The notes: generated by a model from the letters alone, not told the origin. Shown: positions 1-9,442, counted from the first letter of the stretch. The stretch is DNA of 64,000 bases from Thioflexithrix psekupsensis (GCF_002149925.1 NZ_MSLT01000012.1:124001-188000), one strand, 5' to 3'. Translations and numbers: made by a program.

Positions 1-397
1 TTTCATCTGCAATTAAAAACGCATAAGGCAACTTGCGATGAATCTCGTCGGTTTGGCGAAATTGAAAATAACTGCTTAATCGTCGTCCAATTTCCAAAAC
101 GCGATGGCCGCGTGTGGCAGTGAGTTTAGGCTCTTGCAATAAAATACGAATGCGACAGCGATAATTATTCAGTGCCAATTGTTCAATGGCCTCGCCAAAA
201 TCTTCCGTTCCGAAAATACGCGGATCGAAATAGCGGGTAAAAATATCAATTTGCCATTCAGTTTGTTGCATCATGCGCAGGGCAATATCTCGATGTTCTT
301 CCACGCCTTGACACACTAATAATTCCGTACTTTCTCCCAAACGATAGGGAATCATTTCCTCATGGGATTGGGGATCATTTTGCGGCGATTCTGGCAT
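1..397 (-). CDS. Conserved hypothetical protein (DUF7931-like), C-terminus beyond the window
   Basis: The reverse strand is open from an ATG at 395-397 to the window edge, so only the first 132 or so codons are present. A GGAG ribosome site lies a few bases upstream of the start. The protein starts MPESPQNDP and contains segments such as DIFTRYFDPRIF and CRIRILLQEP, followed by a GHRVLEIGRRL stretch. This pattern resembles a family of small gammaproteobacterial proteins, sometimes fused to acetyltransferases, that I recall as DUF7931; the name is from memory. No catalytic motif is visible in this part. It is in the same orientation as the methyltransferase at 438-1994, about 40 bp downstream of that gene, so the two are probably cotranscribed. 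Confidence 0.6.
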   Translation of the reverse strand, partial: MPESPQNDPQSHEEMIPYRLGESTELLVCQGVEEHRDIALRMMQQTEWQIDIFTRYFDPRIFGTEDFGEAIEQLALNNYRCRIRILLQEPKLTATRGHRVLEIGRRLSSYFQFRQTDEIHRKLPYAFLIADE

Positions 398-437
398 GGC
401 TTAAACTCCTATAGTCATCACGTTTTAGATGAAAACA

Positions 438-1994
438 TTAAGCGATTAATAACGCATTTCTTAAAAATCCCACTAACATTTGCTCGACAAAAGGAGCTAA
501 AGTGGCTCTGGCTTGTTCTTCAGTGATTTTTTGGGGCGCATTGGGATCGCCGATATTTAATTCACCACGCTGCCATTGCTGGACTAAACCTTCGATTAAA
601 TCCGTCTTCGTTTTACTGCCGTCTAATTGCGCCAATAAAGAGAGAGCCAATGGGTCTAATTCGCCTGTTTTGCACAATAAATTAGCCACTGCTTTACCTT
701 GGCGTGCCTGCCAACGCGCTAATGGCGAAGCCACAGGATATTCACTTAATACATCAGCAGGAGATTGCGCTTCGGTATAAAGTGAAATGGCATCAATTAA
801 ATATAATTGCCATAAATGCGGCAATAATTGCTGACTAAACGTAGCATAATCTAAAAACACATTTAATCGCTGACACGCCTGTTGTAACAATTCAGCAAAA
901 GACAAACGACGCGGATAATGTTCTGCCAATAAAGACAATGCTGCATTGAGTAAAGAATCATTACTGTCAAACCGCTGACCTTTAGCGGTATTAAACGTTA
1001 AGGTATCGGCTTGATTAGGATTAACTTGATAGCCTAATTCAGCCGCATAATAAACATTTTCTAACACTGCTAATTGGGGTTCACGCGCCACGGTGATGCC
1101 TTGACGGCATAAAATGCTGCTTCTAAATTCCCGTTTAAACAAGAAATCTACATATTGTTCTTGTGCCAACGCATCGCGCACTTGCAATTGTTCTTCTAAA
1201 AACTGCTTTAATTGCAAATGCTGGTATTTTTTAAATTCTATATCAGTGACATAATTCAGTTGAAAAGAAGACACGGTACGCATGAAATCTTGAAAATAAA
1301 CAGGATGATTTTCCTCTGCTAAATATTCATGCACAATATAACTGTCGGGTAAACCGCTTAAATGCGCGTTAATATCGGTTAAAAATTGGGCGTAATAATT
1401 TTTACCCTCCTGATGTAATTGTGCGGCGAATTGAATCAATTGCCGTGCGGATTGCGCCTGTTCGCTTAACGATTGGCTGGGTGAAACGTGGTGTTTCATC
1501 ATATCGCGCACCATATTTTTTGCGTGCCAACCGGGTAAAGTGTTATAACTGAGATAAACTAAACCATTCTCGCTTAAATGCTGTTGACAAAAGCGCAATA
1601 AAGCCTGCTGCACTTCTTCTGACACCCAAGAGTAAAAACCATGTGCGGTAATGTAATCAAACTGCCCTAAATCCACTTGCAAATCACATAAATTAGCCGT
1701 ATGCAGCGTGACATTTTTAAGTCCAATATCATCAATTGTTTTTTGCCCAATCGCAATGGCATTTGCCGCATAATCAATGCCCACACAATGGCTATTGGGT
1801 AAAGATTGCGCCACCCCAATAATATGCGTGCCATCCCCACAGCCAATATCCAAAATTCTCGCTGTTGCCACAGGCGGTGGATTAAGCCCAAATAAACGGG
1901 ACATTATCGCCAATTCTGACGGTTGAAATTCATAACCTAATACGCAATCATAAAGCAGTTCATTATAAGTCTGTTCGCTCATACTATTATCCAA
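438..1994 (-). CDS. Class I SAM-dependent methyltransferase with C-terminal regulatory domain
   Basis: A 518-residue protein. Residues about 45-165 form a Rossmann-type methyltransferase domain: motif I is ILDIGCGDGTH, followed by an acidic residue after the second strand (GIDYAANAIAIG) and a FDYITAHGFYSWV segment. The rest (about 220-510) matches the methyltransferase regulatory domain (MethyTransf_Reg) seen in large proteobacterial proteins of this type. The substrate is unknown; related proteins are annotated only as methyltransferases. It has no signal peptide, so it is cytoplasmic. The gene is divergent from the hydrogenase-protease gene at 2088, and the 93-bp gap between them must hold both promoters. 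The partial gene at 1-397 follows it. Confidence 0.8.
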   Translation of the reverse strand: MDNSMSEQTYNELLYDCVLGYEFQPSELAIMSRLFGLNPPPVATARILDIGCGDGTHIIGVAQSLPNSHCVGIDYAANAIAIGQKTIDDIGLKNVTLHTANLCDLQVDLGQFDYITAHGFYSWVSEEVQQALLRFCQQHLSENGLVYLSYNTLPGWHAKNMVRDMMKHHVSPSQSLSEQAQSARQLIQFAAQLHQEGKNYYAQFLTDINAHLSGLPDSYIVHEYLAEENHPVYFQDFMRTVSSFQLNYVTDIEFKKYQHLQLKQFLEEQLQVRDALAQEQYVDFLFKREFRSSILCRQGITVAREPQLAVLENVYYAAELGYQVNPNQADTLTFNTAKGQRFDSNDSLLNAALSLLAEHYPRRLSFAELLQQACQRLNVFLDYATFSQQLLPHLWQLYLIDAISLYTEAQSPADVLSEYPVASPLARWQARQGKAVANLLCKTGELDPLALSLLAQLDGSKTKTDLIEGLVQQWQRGELNIGDPNAPQKITEEQARATLAPFVEQMLVGFLRNALLIA

Positions 1995-2087
1995 CGTGTT
2001 GAATGAAGAAAAAGAAAATTTAAAACCTGTTTGGTATTATAATAGGTTTGGGGAATAAATGCAGTGAAATCAACATGAGAGGTCAAA

Positions 2088-2552
2088 ATGAAAACATTAA
2101 TATTGGGAATTGGTAATATATTACTTTCTGATGAAGGCGTAGGGATTCATTTGTTGCGTGATATGGAAAAAAATTACAATTTACCTCATGTAACATGGCT
2201 TGACGGGGGAACATTAAGTTTTACATTGGCACCGGAAATTGAAAACCATGAAGCCTTGTTGGTACTGGATGCCGCGCAGTTGAACGCGCCGCCGGGCAGT
2301 TTGCGGCGTTATGTGGGAGCGGAAATGGATAGATTTTTGAATACACATCAACGCGGGGTACATGAAGTGGGCTTGATGGATGTATTAACTATTGTCACAC
2401 TGACCGAACGCTTGCCGCGTTATCGGGCTTTAATTGGGATTCAGGCGGAAAATTTGACCTGGGGCGAGGAGTTATCACCCGCCGTTGCCGCGGCTTTACC
2501 CGCGGCCAGCGCGCTGGTCATGCAAACCTTGACCGAATGGGAAACGCTTTGA
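2088..2552 (+). CDS. HyaD/HupD-family hydrogenase maturation protease
   Basis: A 154-residue protein of the usual family length. It starts with the hallmark LGIGNILLSDEGVGIH motif, which carries the nickel-sensing acidic residue (Glu16 region). A second acidic site lies in LLVLDAAQ and the conserved His in RGVHEVGL. In the family these residues recognise nickel in the large subunit of [NiFe] hydrogenase, and the protease then removes its C-terminal peptide. An AGAGGTC ribosome site precedes the ATG. No hydrogenase subunit or hyp gene is nearby, so the substrate must be encoded elsewhere or the gene is an orphan. It converges with the phosphatase gene, with only 2 bp between the stop codons. 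Confidence 0.88.
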   Translation: MKTLILGIGNILLSDEGVGIHLLRDMEKNYNLPHVTWLDGGTLSFTLAPEIENHEALLVLDAAQLNAPPGSLRRYVGAEMDRFLNTHQRGVHEVGLMDVLTIVTLTERLPRYRALIGIQAENLTWGEELSPAVAAALPAASALVMQTLTEWETL

Positions 2553-2554
2553 TC

Positions 2555-4135
2555 TTAAACCCGTTTTAAAATCAGCAAGGTAATATCATCTAATAAGGTA
2601 TGATTGCCAATAAACGCCCAAACATCATTTAAAATCGCTTGTTTTAAAGACAAAGGCGAATAATGCCAATTTTCTTTGACCACGGTCATTAAACGTTCTA
2701 ATCCATAATATTCTTGCTGTTCATTTTCGGCTTCGGTAATGCCATCGGTATATAACACAATCACATCATTGGGATTGAGTTGACATTGGTAAATATTCAC
2801 AAAATCGCTAATGTCTTCTTCTAATCCCACAGGAAAACCTAAATCAATCGTATCTAAACAAATTAATTCGCCTTCTTTAATCCACAACACCGATTCATGT
2901 TGTCCCGTAAAAGTTAATTGGTGTTGTTTGGTATCATAAGCCATTAATAATAAAGTTAATGTGCGATCTGTCGATAAGCGTTGCACGTTACTAAAAATGG
3001 TTTTATTCACCGCAATTAAACATTCCATTAATGATAAATCATCACGGCTAAATAAGGCTTTTACTGCCGTTTGTGTCATCATGGCCAATACGCCACTTTC
3101 TAAACCATGTCCTGTGACATCGCCAATACCAAAAATTAAATGATCTTTGGTTTGAAAAACATCGTAATAATCGCCGCCCACTTCTTGTGAGGGAGTCATC
3201 ATTCCTGTAATGGTTAAGGTATCAATGGTGGCTAATTCCTGATCCGTTGGCAATAACATGGATTGCAAACGGCGGCTGACCGCTAATTCAGAGCCTAAGC
3301 GACGATTTTCTAAATGTAACTGCTCGTTTAATAAGCGAATTTCATGATTGGCTTGGCCTAATTGTGCCGTGCGTTCTTCCACTTGGCGTTCAATTAAATG
3401 GCGCGTATGAATCACAGCAGCCATCATAATGTTAAAACTATCTGACATGTCTTTTAATTCAGAATTCGTTCTTAATTGCACCACTTCTACGGGCTGATTA
3501 TTAGCCAATATTTGCATGGCTGAACGCAGTTGATTTAATGGAGCTAATACTAATTTATTTAAGGCTCTATTGATAAGTAGAGATAAGGTTAATGTGAGCG
3601 CAATAAATAAGCCGATTAAAAAAGTAATGCTGAGATTTTGTTGTTGTTGTGATAAAGTTAAATCATAAAAGATTTCTACATAACCCACCCGCTCCCCAAT
3701 CACATCGAGCGGTTGTAAATAACGCAAGACGGTATAATTTTGCCACGTTTGAATATTAATTAATGGTAATTGATCCTGCCATTCTTTGGCATCATTGGCT
3801 TTAAATAAATCATTTTCTTGCTGATTCGTGCTGGCAAATAAACGACCATCAGGATAATAAGTACTTATTTTTAATAAATTATCGATATTTTTCATTTGCT
3901 GCAACGTTAATTGCATAGAATCTCGATAATTACCGAATAAATCATTCGCTAAATCTTCTATCCGTTGCTCTACTAATACGCGCAACAATAATTCTGTTTT
4001 ACTGAGCATTTCAGCTTGACGCTGCTGTTCTAACGCATAAAAAATACTACTGTACAACGCAGCAAGTATCAGCAACACGAGACCAATTAGCCAATTAAGT
4101 TGTGTGCCTAAACTGTGGCGGTGGTTGAAGATCAT
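2555..4135 (-). CDS. Membrane-anchored SpoIIE/RsbU-type serine phosphatase with HAMP domain
   Basis: I place the start at the ATG at 4133-4135 (526 residues), because the preferred N-terminus MIFNHRHSLG leads straight into a transmembrane helix and has AGGAC upstream. An ATG-class start 27 codons upstream (4216) is also open. Order: TM1 (about 12-32), a periplasmic sensor segment, TM2 (about 168-190), HAMP, a coiled coil, then a PP2C/SpoIIE phosphatase domain (about 285-526). Metal-site motifs are present: GGDYYD, IGDVTGHG, YTDGITEAEN and DDITLLIL. Such proteins dephosphorylate an anti-sigma-factor antagonist in partner-switching regulation. No STAS or anti-sigma gene lies beside it, so its partner is not identified. 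Confidence 0.88.
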   Translation of the reverse strand: MIFNHRHSLGTQLNWLIGLVLLILAALYSSIFYALEQQRQAEMLSKTELLLRVLVEQRIEDLANDLFGNYRDSMQLTLQQMKNIDNLLKISTYYPDGRLFASTNQQENDLFKANDAKEWQDQLPLINIQTWQNYTVLRYLQPLDVIGERVGYVEIFYDLTLSQQQQNLSITFLIGLFIALTLTLSLLINRALNKLVLAPLNQLRSAMQILANNQPVEVVQLRTNSELKDMSDSFNIMMAAVIHTRHLIERQVEERTAQLGQANHEIRLLNEQLHLENRRLGSELAVSRRLQSMLLPTDQELATIDTLTITGMMTPSQEVGGDYYDVFQTKDHLIFGIGDVTGHGLESGVLAMMTQTAVKALFSRDDLSLMECLIAVNKTIFSNVQRLSTDRTLTLLLMAYDTKQHQLTFTGQHESVLWIKEGELICLDTIDLGFPVGLEEDISDFVNIYQCQLNPNDVIVLYTDGITEAENEQQEYYGLERLMTVVKENWHYSPLSLKQAILNDVWAFIGNHTLLDDITLLILKRV

Positions 4136-4234
4136 GGGGAGGTGTCCTATTTGATGAATCAGTTCACTTTTGCTAAAAACTATAGCAGAATGATGGGGTT
4201 GATAGACCAAAATCAAGTCTGTCAGAATCAGAAT

Positions 4235-4329
4235 TTACAGAATTTCAGAATTTTCAATTAAAGAATAAGAAATCTGCTGAAAATAAACGACGGGCAAGAA
4301 TCCATTTTGAAAATTCTTTAATTCTGTAA
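4235..4329. repeat. 95-bp inverted repeat upstream of a small Gln-rich gene
   Basis: The arms at 4235-4257 and 4307-4329 are 23 bp each. They are reverse complements apart from two adjacent mismatches, and flank a 49-bp AT-rich loop. The left arm reads TTACAGAATT..AGAATTTTCAA. The element lies between the divergent phosphatase gene and the small gene at 4358, whose ribosome site begins about 20 bp downstream. It could be a regulatory hairpin, an operator pair or a degenerate miniature element. Confidence 0.6.
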
Positions 4330-4357
4330 ATATCGATCCGTTTATTTGGGAGGATTT

Positions 4358-4543
4358 ATGATGAGCATTCGCCAGCAACAGCAGTTTTTTAAACAAGTCC
4401 AACAACGTCAACGGCAGGCACAACAATGGTGGCAATTGCAACAAGTTTATTTAGAAAAAACAGCAACATTAGAGAAACCATTCGTATCCACTCCCCCCCT
4501 TATCAATACCGATAAAAAAAACACGCCTCATCACCATGATTAA
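4358..4543 (+). CDS. Small Gln-rich hypothetical protein
   Basis: A 61-residue ORF starting MMSIRQQQQFF. It is preceded by a strong GGGAGGA ribosome site six bases before the ATG, which is the main reason to accept it. The first half is very rich in Gln and Trp and could form an amphipathic helix; the C-terminus ends in HHHD. There is no signal peptide and I recognise no family. Its last four bases overlap the end of the TonB receptor gene on the other strand. An inverted repeat (4235-4329) sits just upstream and may control it. It could be a chance ORF, but the ribosome site argues against that. Confidence 0.5.
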   Translation: MMSIRQQQQFFKQVQQRQRQAQQWWQLQQVYLEKTATLEKPFVSTPPLINTDKKNTPHHHD

Positions 4544-6573
4544 AACTGATAATCCACTTTTAATCGTAATGTACGCCCCTCGCCAGCATAGCGATCAATA
4601 GGGAAATCACTGGACAGCGGATAAAAATATTTTTTATCAAACACATTGTAAAGACTAAGCCCTAATTGCCAGTGTTCATCCACATTTCCACTTAAAGTAA
4701 TATCCGTCAACGTATAAGCCGGTAAACGCACATTGGAATCATGATGGCTATAACTGCTGGCCACATAACGCATTTCGCCCGCCAATCGCCAATTTTCACT
4801 CAACGGATAACTGCCCCGCCATTTCAACAAATGCGGCGGGGAACCCGATAAGCGAATATTATCATCCTGATCCCGCACATCCTGCCACGCATATCCTAAA
4901 CGCATTTCCGTGCCATTTTCCCAGTGTTTTTGCACTTGAAATTCTACGCCGCGGGTTTTGGCATGTCCCAAATTGTCATAAAAGGGAATGTTGTCCACGG
5001 GATCGCTATTAAACTCGACTAAATCTTTAATCTCATAGTTATACAAAGACAATTCTCCGCGCATCCATGGATTCATACGGTATTCAAAAATCACTTCGTA
5101 AGCTTGAATGGTCTCTGCATCAAGTCCTGATGGATTGCGTTTTAACAAATAACCATCTTCGTAATATTTTTCAAACACAGAAGGCGCACGAAATGCCCGC
5201 GCCATCACTCCCTTAATCGATAAATCCTTATTCGGGCGATAAATCACGGCCAAACGAGGGTTCACTGTGCTGCCTAAACCGTCATAATCGTCATAACGCA
5301 AGCCCGCACTGAAACTGATCTTATCGTTTAAAGTGTATTCGTCTTGTAAATAAGCCGCACGATAATGATCCCGTGCTTCGTAGTGAAACGAAGGGTGATA
5401 AACGGGATAAATATCATCGTTGTGCATTTCTTGAGAGACGTTGGCTTGGTACTCTAGTCCCCCTGTTAAACGATGCTGCCCCAACGTCCAATCCCACTGC
5501 CACTCGCCTTTCCAAGCCCGTCCTGTGAATCGTGAGCGGTTTTCTATGCCAGTGAGTGCCTCATCATTATTTTCATCGCTTAGATAAGTATGTCATACAT
5601 AACGGCTCTGATTATAAGAAAGGTGAAAGTGCATGTTTAAATCGGGCGTGACCAATTTTTCATAATGTAGTGCCGTATAAGCGCGCATGTCTTGCACGGT
5701 GTTGGGGGTGTCGAATATAGAATAATACAAAGGGATTTCGTAACCATTACGACGTTGAATATAAGACGTGGTGAGGGTTAAATTGTTATATTTTAGTTTA
5801 CCCAATAAACGTTTTACGTCTTCAGTATCGCGTCGGTGCGCGATTCCATCACTGCCGTCTTCCTGATCAAATTCAGGAATATAAATATGTTGTCCAACAT
5901 CATCGCTTTGACTGGCAGAAAGCAATATTTCTACGCCATTTTCCCATGCTTTACTGTAAGATGCTCGCACAGTATGCGCATTTTGCGAATCTACAGTGAC
6001 TCCGAACTCACTGTTTTTAGGTTTTTTATCTTCGGGAGAAGCACGAAGATTTTTAGTAAAAACGTTAATAATCGCTAAAAACGCGCCCGCACCATATAAT
6101 GAAGAACTCGGGCCATGCACAATCTCAATGCGATCAATCGTATCTAAATCGAGATTAGCGGGGAGATCCATTGACGTACCAAAAATATTATCATTCATCT
6201 TATGGCCGTCAACTAATAATAAAATTCGTGTCCCATAATCACCTGGCCGCGCAAACCCCCTCACTCCCAAGTAAGGATAAATGCCATCTTTTCCCGTATG
6301 AAATCCGCGCACACTCGACAGCCAATCTCCTAAGGTGCGATACCCATAGGTTTTAATTTCCTCGGCTTTCAAGACACTCACCGCTGCTGGGGCTGCACTG
6401 CTTTCTTGACCATATTTGGAAGCCGACTTGATGATTTCTACGCCCATTAAACCATCTAGGTCTAACGTGAGTAAATTTTTGACATCTAAAGTACCGTCTT
6501 CGTGTTGTGCAGAAAGGCTTGTTGCATTTAACAACAGTATAACACTCAACAAAGGCGAAGAATGAAATCTCAT
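4540..6573 (-). pseudogene. TonB-dependent outer-membrane receptor interrupted by an in-frame TGA
   Basis: The reading frame runs from the ATG at 6573 (GAGGATA ribosome site) through a signal peptide (cleavage near LSAQ) and a TonB plug domain (RILLLVDGHKMND, IEIVHGPSSSLYGAGAFLAIINVFTK). It reaches a TGA at 5593-5595 (codon 327). The same frame continues without any shift through the rest of the beta-barrel to 4540, ending in the expected aromatic residue (LKVDYQF). The full frame is about 677 codons, normal for a cobalamin/siderophore/colicin-type receptor. A single substitution would therefore restore it. Alternatives are a recent nonsense mutation, a sequencing error or readthrough. If it is translated as is, the 326-residue N-terminal piece cannot form a barrel. 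The ligand is unknown. Confidence 0.85.
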
Positions 6574-6885
6574 TTTTTATCCTCAAAACGTAGAAGTTAT
6601 TGTACTCCTAAAACCAAACATTAAGTATCATCAGATAAAACACGCAAAATCCAACTCGCATTCTCTCATAGAATGTTAAACTTTATGGTATTATCTTCTA
6701 ATATACAGATTGATTTTTAAGCAGCTATCATGCCGTTTTCAGAATAAAAATGTATCTCAAATAAAATAATTATAAACTATTGAAATAAAATTAAAATTAA
6801 AAAAAAAGCGTTTAAGTGGTGGGTTAAAGTAATAAAATACATGGAATTAAAAATGTTCGTTATCAAATCCATCAATGAGTATTAT
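6574..6885. other. AT-rich intergenic region
   Basis: A 312-bp stretch between the TonB receptor and the membrane-protein gene, both on the minus strand. It is extremely AT-rich, with a long A-run near 6800, and has no plausible ORF. It should hold the TonB receptor promoter. I see no clear operator such as a Fur-type palindrome. Confidence 0.5.
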
Positions 6886-7410
6886 CTAAACCCAACTCCC
6901 CACACCAAAACGCAATAACGTACTTAATAACACCGACAAGGTAAATGCCAGCATAATGCCCATACCCATTGAGACGTTTAAAGCATGACGCAAAATATGC
7001 CCATACACCACCAATAACCATATTGTTAATCCCAAAATCACCAACAAAGGCAAACTGATGTCCGCTTCATCGCGTTGCGCCTGCACAAACCAATACACAA
7101 AAGGCAAATTCATCCCCTCAATGATCAACGCACAACCAAAAAATGCAGTAGCCGTTTGGACAAAACGCGCTGTCTTACCCAAAAACCACAATAAACCATA
7201 CATCAACACCATCAACCCAACCGCTTCCAAACCGCTTAACCCCACCGCCCGTAAAGCAGGTGTTTGACTTAAAAACAAAAATGTGTTGACTATCCAATGC
7301 AGTATCGCCACCAATCCCAATAACACTCCAGCCGCCGGTAAATCCTGCGGCCCCCGTTGTAAACGACAAATTGCCCAAAAAGGACGCACCAATTCCATTA
7401 AATTCATCAT
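6886..7410 (-). CDS. Multi-pass inner-membrane protein, Yip1-like
   Basis: A 174-residue, very hydrophobic protein with about five predicted transmembrane helices: around residues 25-48, 58-78, 85-105, 118-138 and 148-170. The N-terminus (LVRPFWAICRLQRGPQDLPAA) resembles the start of small bacterial membrane proteins assigned to the Yip1/DUF1282 superfamily, but I cannot assign a function. The ribosome site is weak, and an internal Met four codons in is an alternative start. It stands alone, divergent from the response-regulator gene at 7703 across a 290-bp gap. Confidence 0.65.
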   Translation of the reverse strand: MMNLMELVRPFWAICRLQRGPQDLPAAGVLLGLVAILHWIVNTFLFLSQTPALRAVGLSGLEAVGLMVLMYGLLWFLGKTARFVQTATAFFGCALIIEGMNLPFVYWFVQAQRDEADISLPLLVILGLTIWLLVVYGHILRHALNVSMGMGIMLAFTLSVLLSTLLRFGVGSWV

Positions 7411-7702
7411 GATAAAACACCCAAAAAACTAAAAAATAAACCACAAGAACTTGCGATCTATCTATAATTCAGCAATGATTCAAGCCATACAACCCTTAAC
7501 CCATTGCGCCTGCGAAAAAATCGTTTACCCTATAGACTGAAATCCTTAAAATCAAAGCGCATAGACGTGACCCTACATTCTGTAGAACTTTGACTCAACG
7601 CCCAACGTCATCACGCATCACCCCAGTAGAAAACATCTCTCAAGATGCGCGGGACGATCAACGGCCGGTAAAATAACGATACACCTGATTAAGTTTAACC
7701 CC

Positions 7703-9046
7703 ATGCAAAAAACCAGTCGCATCATGATTGTTGATCGTTCCGAAGTTGCTCGGTCAATCATCTCACACATCCTGCAAAAAGAAATGCACGATGCCTACAT
7801 CGTCACTTGTGGCAGTGCAGAAGAGGCTTTGGAATATTTACACCGAGAAAAATTTGATCTCATCACCACTTCCTTGCTGTTACCCGGCTTGGATGGTTTA
7901 GACCTTTGCCATGAAATCCGCAAGAGTGAAAAACAACACCTCACCCCCGTGATTGTGGTGTCAAGTGACGCGGACACGCGGCTATTACGCGAAGGATTTT
8001 CCGCGGGAGTCACCGATTATTTCAACAAATCATTAGGCTACAAAAAACTGGTCGAATTCATCAAAGACGTTTCGCAACGCCATTCTGGCTTAGTGGGGCG
8101 GATACTGTACGTTGAAGACAGCCCCAGCACCGCACAAACCACCCAAACGCTGATGGAAAAACACGGCCTCTACATCACCCATACCACCAGTGCCGAAGAA
8201 GCCTTAGCCCTACTGAAAAAAGCCAAAGCCACCCCCGATAACGTCGGCGATAACACCAGTGGTTTTGATATTGTATTCACTGATTTTTTCTTAGAAGGAC
8301 AAATGACAGGGGGCGACCTGCTCTATGCCATTCGTACCCAACTGCACTATTCACGGCAAGAAATGCCCGTGTTGGTGATCACCATCGAAGATAACAAAGA
8401 ATGCCAAGCCGAAATTTTCCACGCGGGTGCAAACGATTTCATTACCAAGCCGGTGATCGAAGAAGTATTGATTGCGCGGGTCAAATCGCTGCTATTGGTC
8501 AAACACCAATATAACGTATTAAAACGCTTTTCTCGTGACATGTACCATTTGGCGACCACAGACAGTTTAACGGGCGTACGCAACAAGCGTTATCTACTCG
8601 ACGAGGGGCCTGGACTGATTCAACAACAGACCCATGTGTGTATGATGATGATTGACATAGACCACTTTGAAGTGATCAACGAAGTGCAAGGTCACATGAT
8701 CGGCGATCACATTCTGCACGTGGTGGGCAAGTTCTTAAACGAATTTTTCCCGCCCGAAGCGATGGTGGTGCGTTTTGCGGGCAAGAAGTTTACCGTGCTG
8801 CTGCCCAACTGTACTTTAGAACTGGGCAGAGGTTTGGCAGAGGAATTGCGCGAGAAAATTATCCGTCTCAACCCAGAAGGCTTAGAAGTCACTGTGAGTA
8901 TTGGCTTAACCTCCTCCGAAGGCGTGGCAGAAACCACATTAGCCACCTTAATTTCCGATGCCGACAGTGCCTTACACAGCGCGCAAGAACAAGGACACAA
9001 TCGCACTTGTTTGTGCATGACGCATAAAAATATTACTTCAGCCTAA
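7703..9046 (+). CDS. REC-REC-GGDEF response regulator with degenerate first receiver and degenerate GGDEF site
   Basis: A 447-residue PleD-like protein. Receiver 1 (about 5-120) has lost its phosphoacceptor: the FDLITTSLLLPG segment has Ser near residue 56 where Asp is expected, and the acidic pocket reads VDR. Receiver 2 (about 129-255) looks functional, with VED, the Asp in FDIVFTDFFLEG and TKP. The C-terminal domain (about 280-440) has the GGDEF fold signatures (TTDSLTGVRNKRYL, IDIDHFEVINEVQGH, VSIGLTSSEG), but the signature itself reads AGKKF (about 360). Lysines therefore replace the catalytic Asp-Glu. It is probably not an active diguanylate cyclase and may act as a phospho-dependent binding protein. 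It has no membrane segment. Confidence 0.88.
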   Translation: MQKTSRIMIVDRSEVARSIISHILQKEMHDAYIVTCGSAEEALEYLHREKFDLITTSLLLPGLDGLDLCHEIRKSEKQHLTPVIVVSSDADTRLLREGFSAGVTDYFNKSLGYKKLVEFIKDVSQRHSGLVGRILYVEDSPSTAQTTQTLMEKHGLYITHTTSAEEALALLKKAKATPDNVGDNTSGFDIVFTDFFLEGQMTGGDLLYAIRTQLHYSRQEMPVLVITIEDNKECQAEIFHAGANDFITKPVIEEVLIARVKSLLLVKHQYNVLKRFSRDMYHLATTDSLTGVRNKRYLLDEGPGLIQQQTHVCMMMIDIDHFEVINEVQGHMIGDHILHVVGKFLNEFFPPEAMVVRFAGKKFTVLLPNCTLELGRGLAEELREKIIRLNPEGLEVTVSIGLTSSEGVAETTLATLISDADSALHSAQEQGHNRTCLCMTHKNITSA

Positions 9047-9133
9047 ACTGGGGATAATGTATAAAAAATTAACGCGCCGATAAAATAATCCGATAATCAA
9101 GTACCAAAACAGAAATAATTTGGACTATTCGCA

Positions 9134-9267
9134 TTTCTACCGCCCCAAAGCCTCTCCTGCTAGGAGGGAGAGTAGTTAGGTTGTTTTTATGATTAAAATT
9201 TAACAAAATAACCTCATTTTCTCTTTCTCCCTCCCAGCAAGCGGAAGGAGGCAGGGGGCGGTAGAAA
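9134..9267. repeat. 134-bp palindromic intergenic element (copy 1)
   Basis: The ends are inverted repeats, TTTCTACCGCCCC on the left and its complement GGGGCGGTAGAAA on the right. Inside each end is a smaller hairpin (CTCTCCTGCTAGGAGGGAG on the left, a degenerate version on the right) around an AT-rich centre. Copy 2 at 35046-35175 has the same architecture and termini. The element fills the gap between the response regulator and the pentapeptide-repeat gene, and the remainder of 9047-9442 has no convincing gene. It encodes no protein. The form suggests a miniature inverted-repeat or REP/BIME-like element. Confidence 0.75.
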
Positions 9268-9442
9268 AGTGAAAATTCTGAACACTTTCTCATCGCTGAA
9301 TATTTTTGTTTAACGACTTAATCCAACAAAATTTAATTTGTAGGATCGGCTTATAGGCGTGTTTCACCATGCACCGTGACAAGATCATTGACTTGCATTT
9401 AAACTGTTGGCCTACTCGTGCAGGTCTAAGGATTTTATCAAC

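Noticed and set aside
5593-5595. TGA read as selenocysteine in the TonB receptor
   Set aside because: TonB receptors are not known selenoproteins, and I see no suitable hairpin just after the codon; a nonsense change is simpler.
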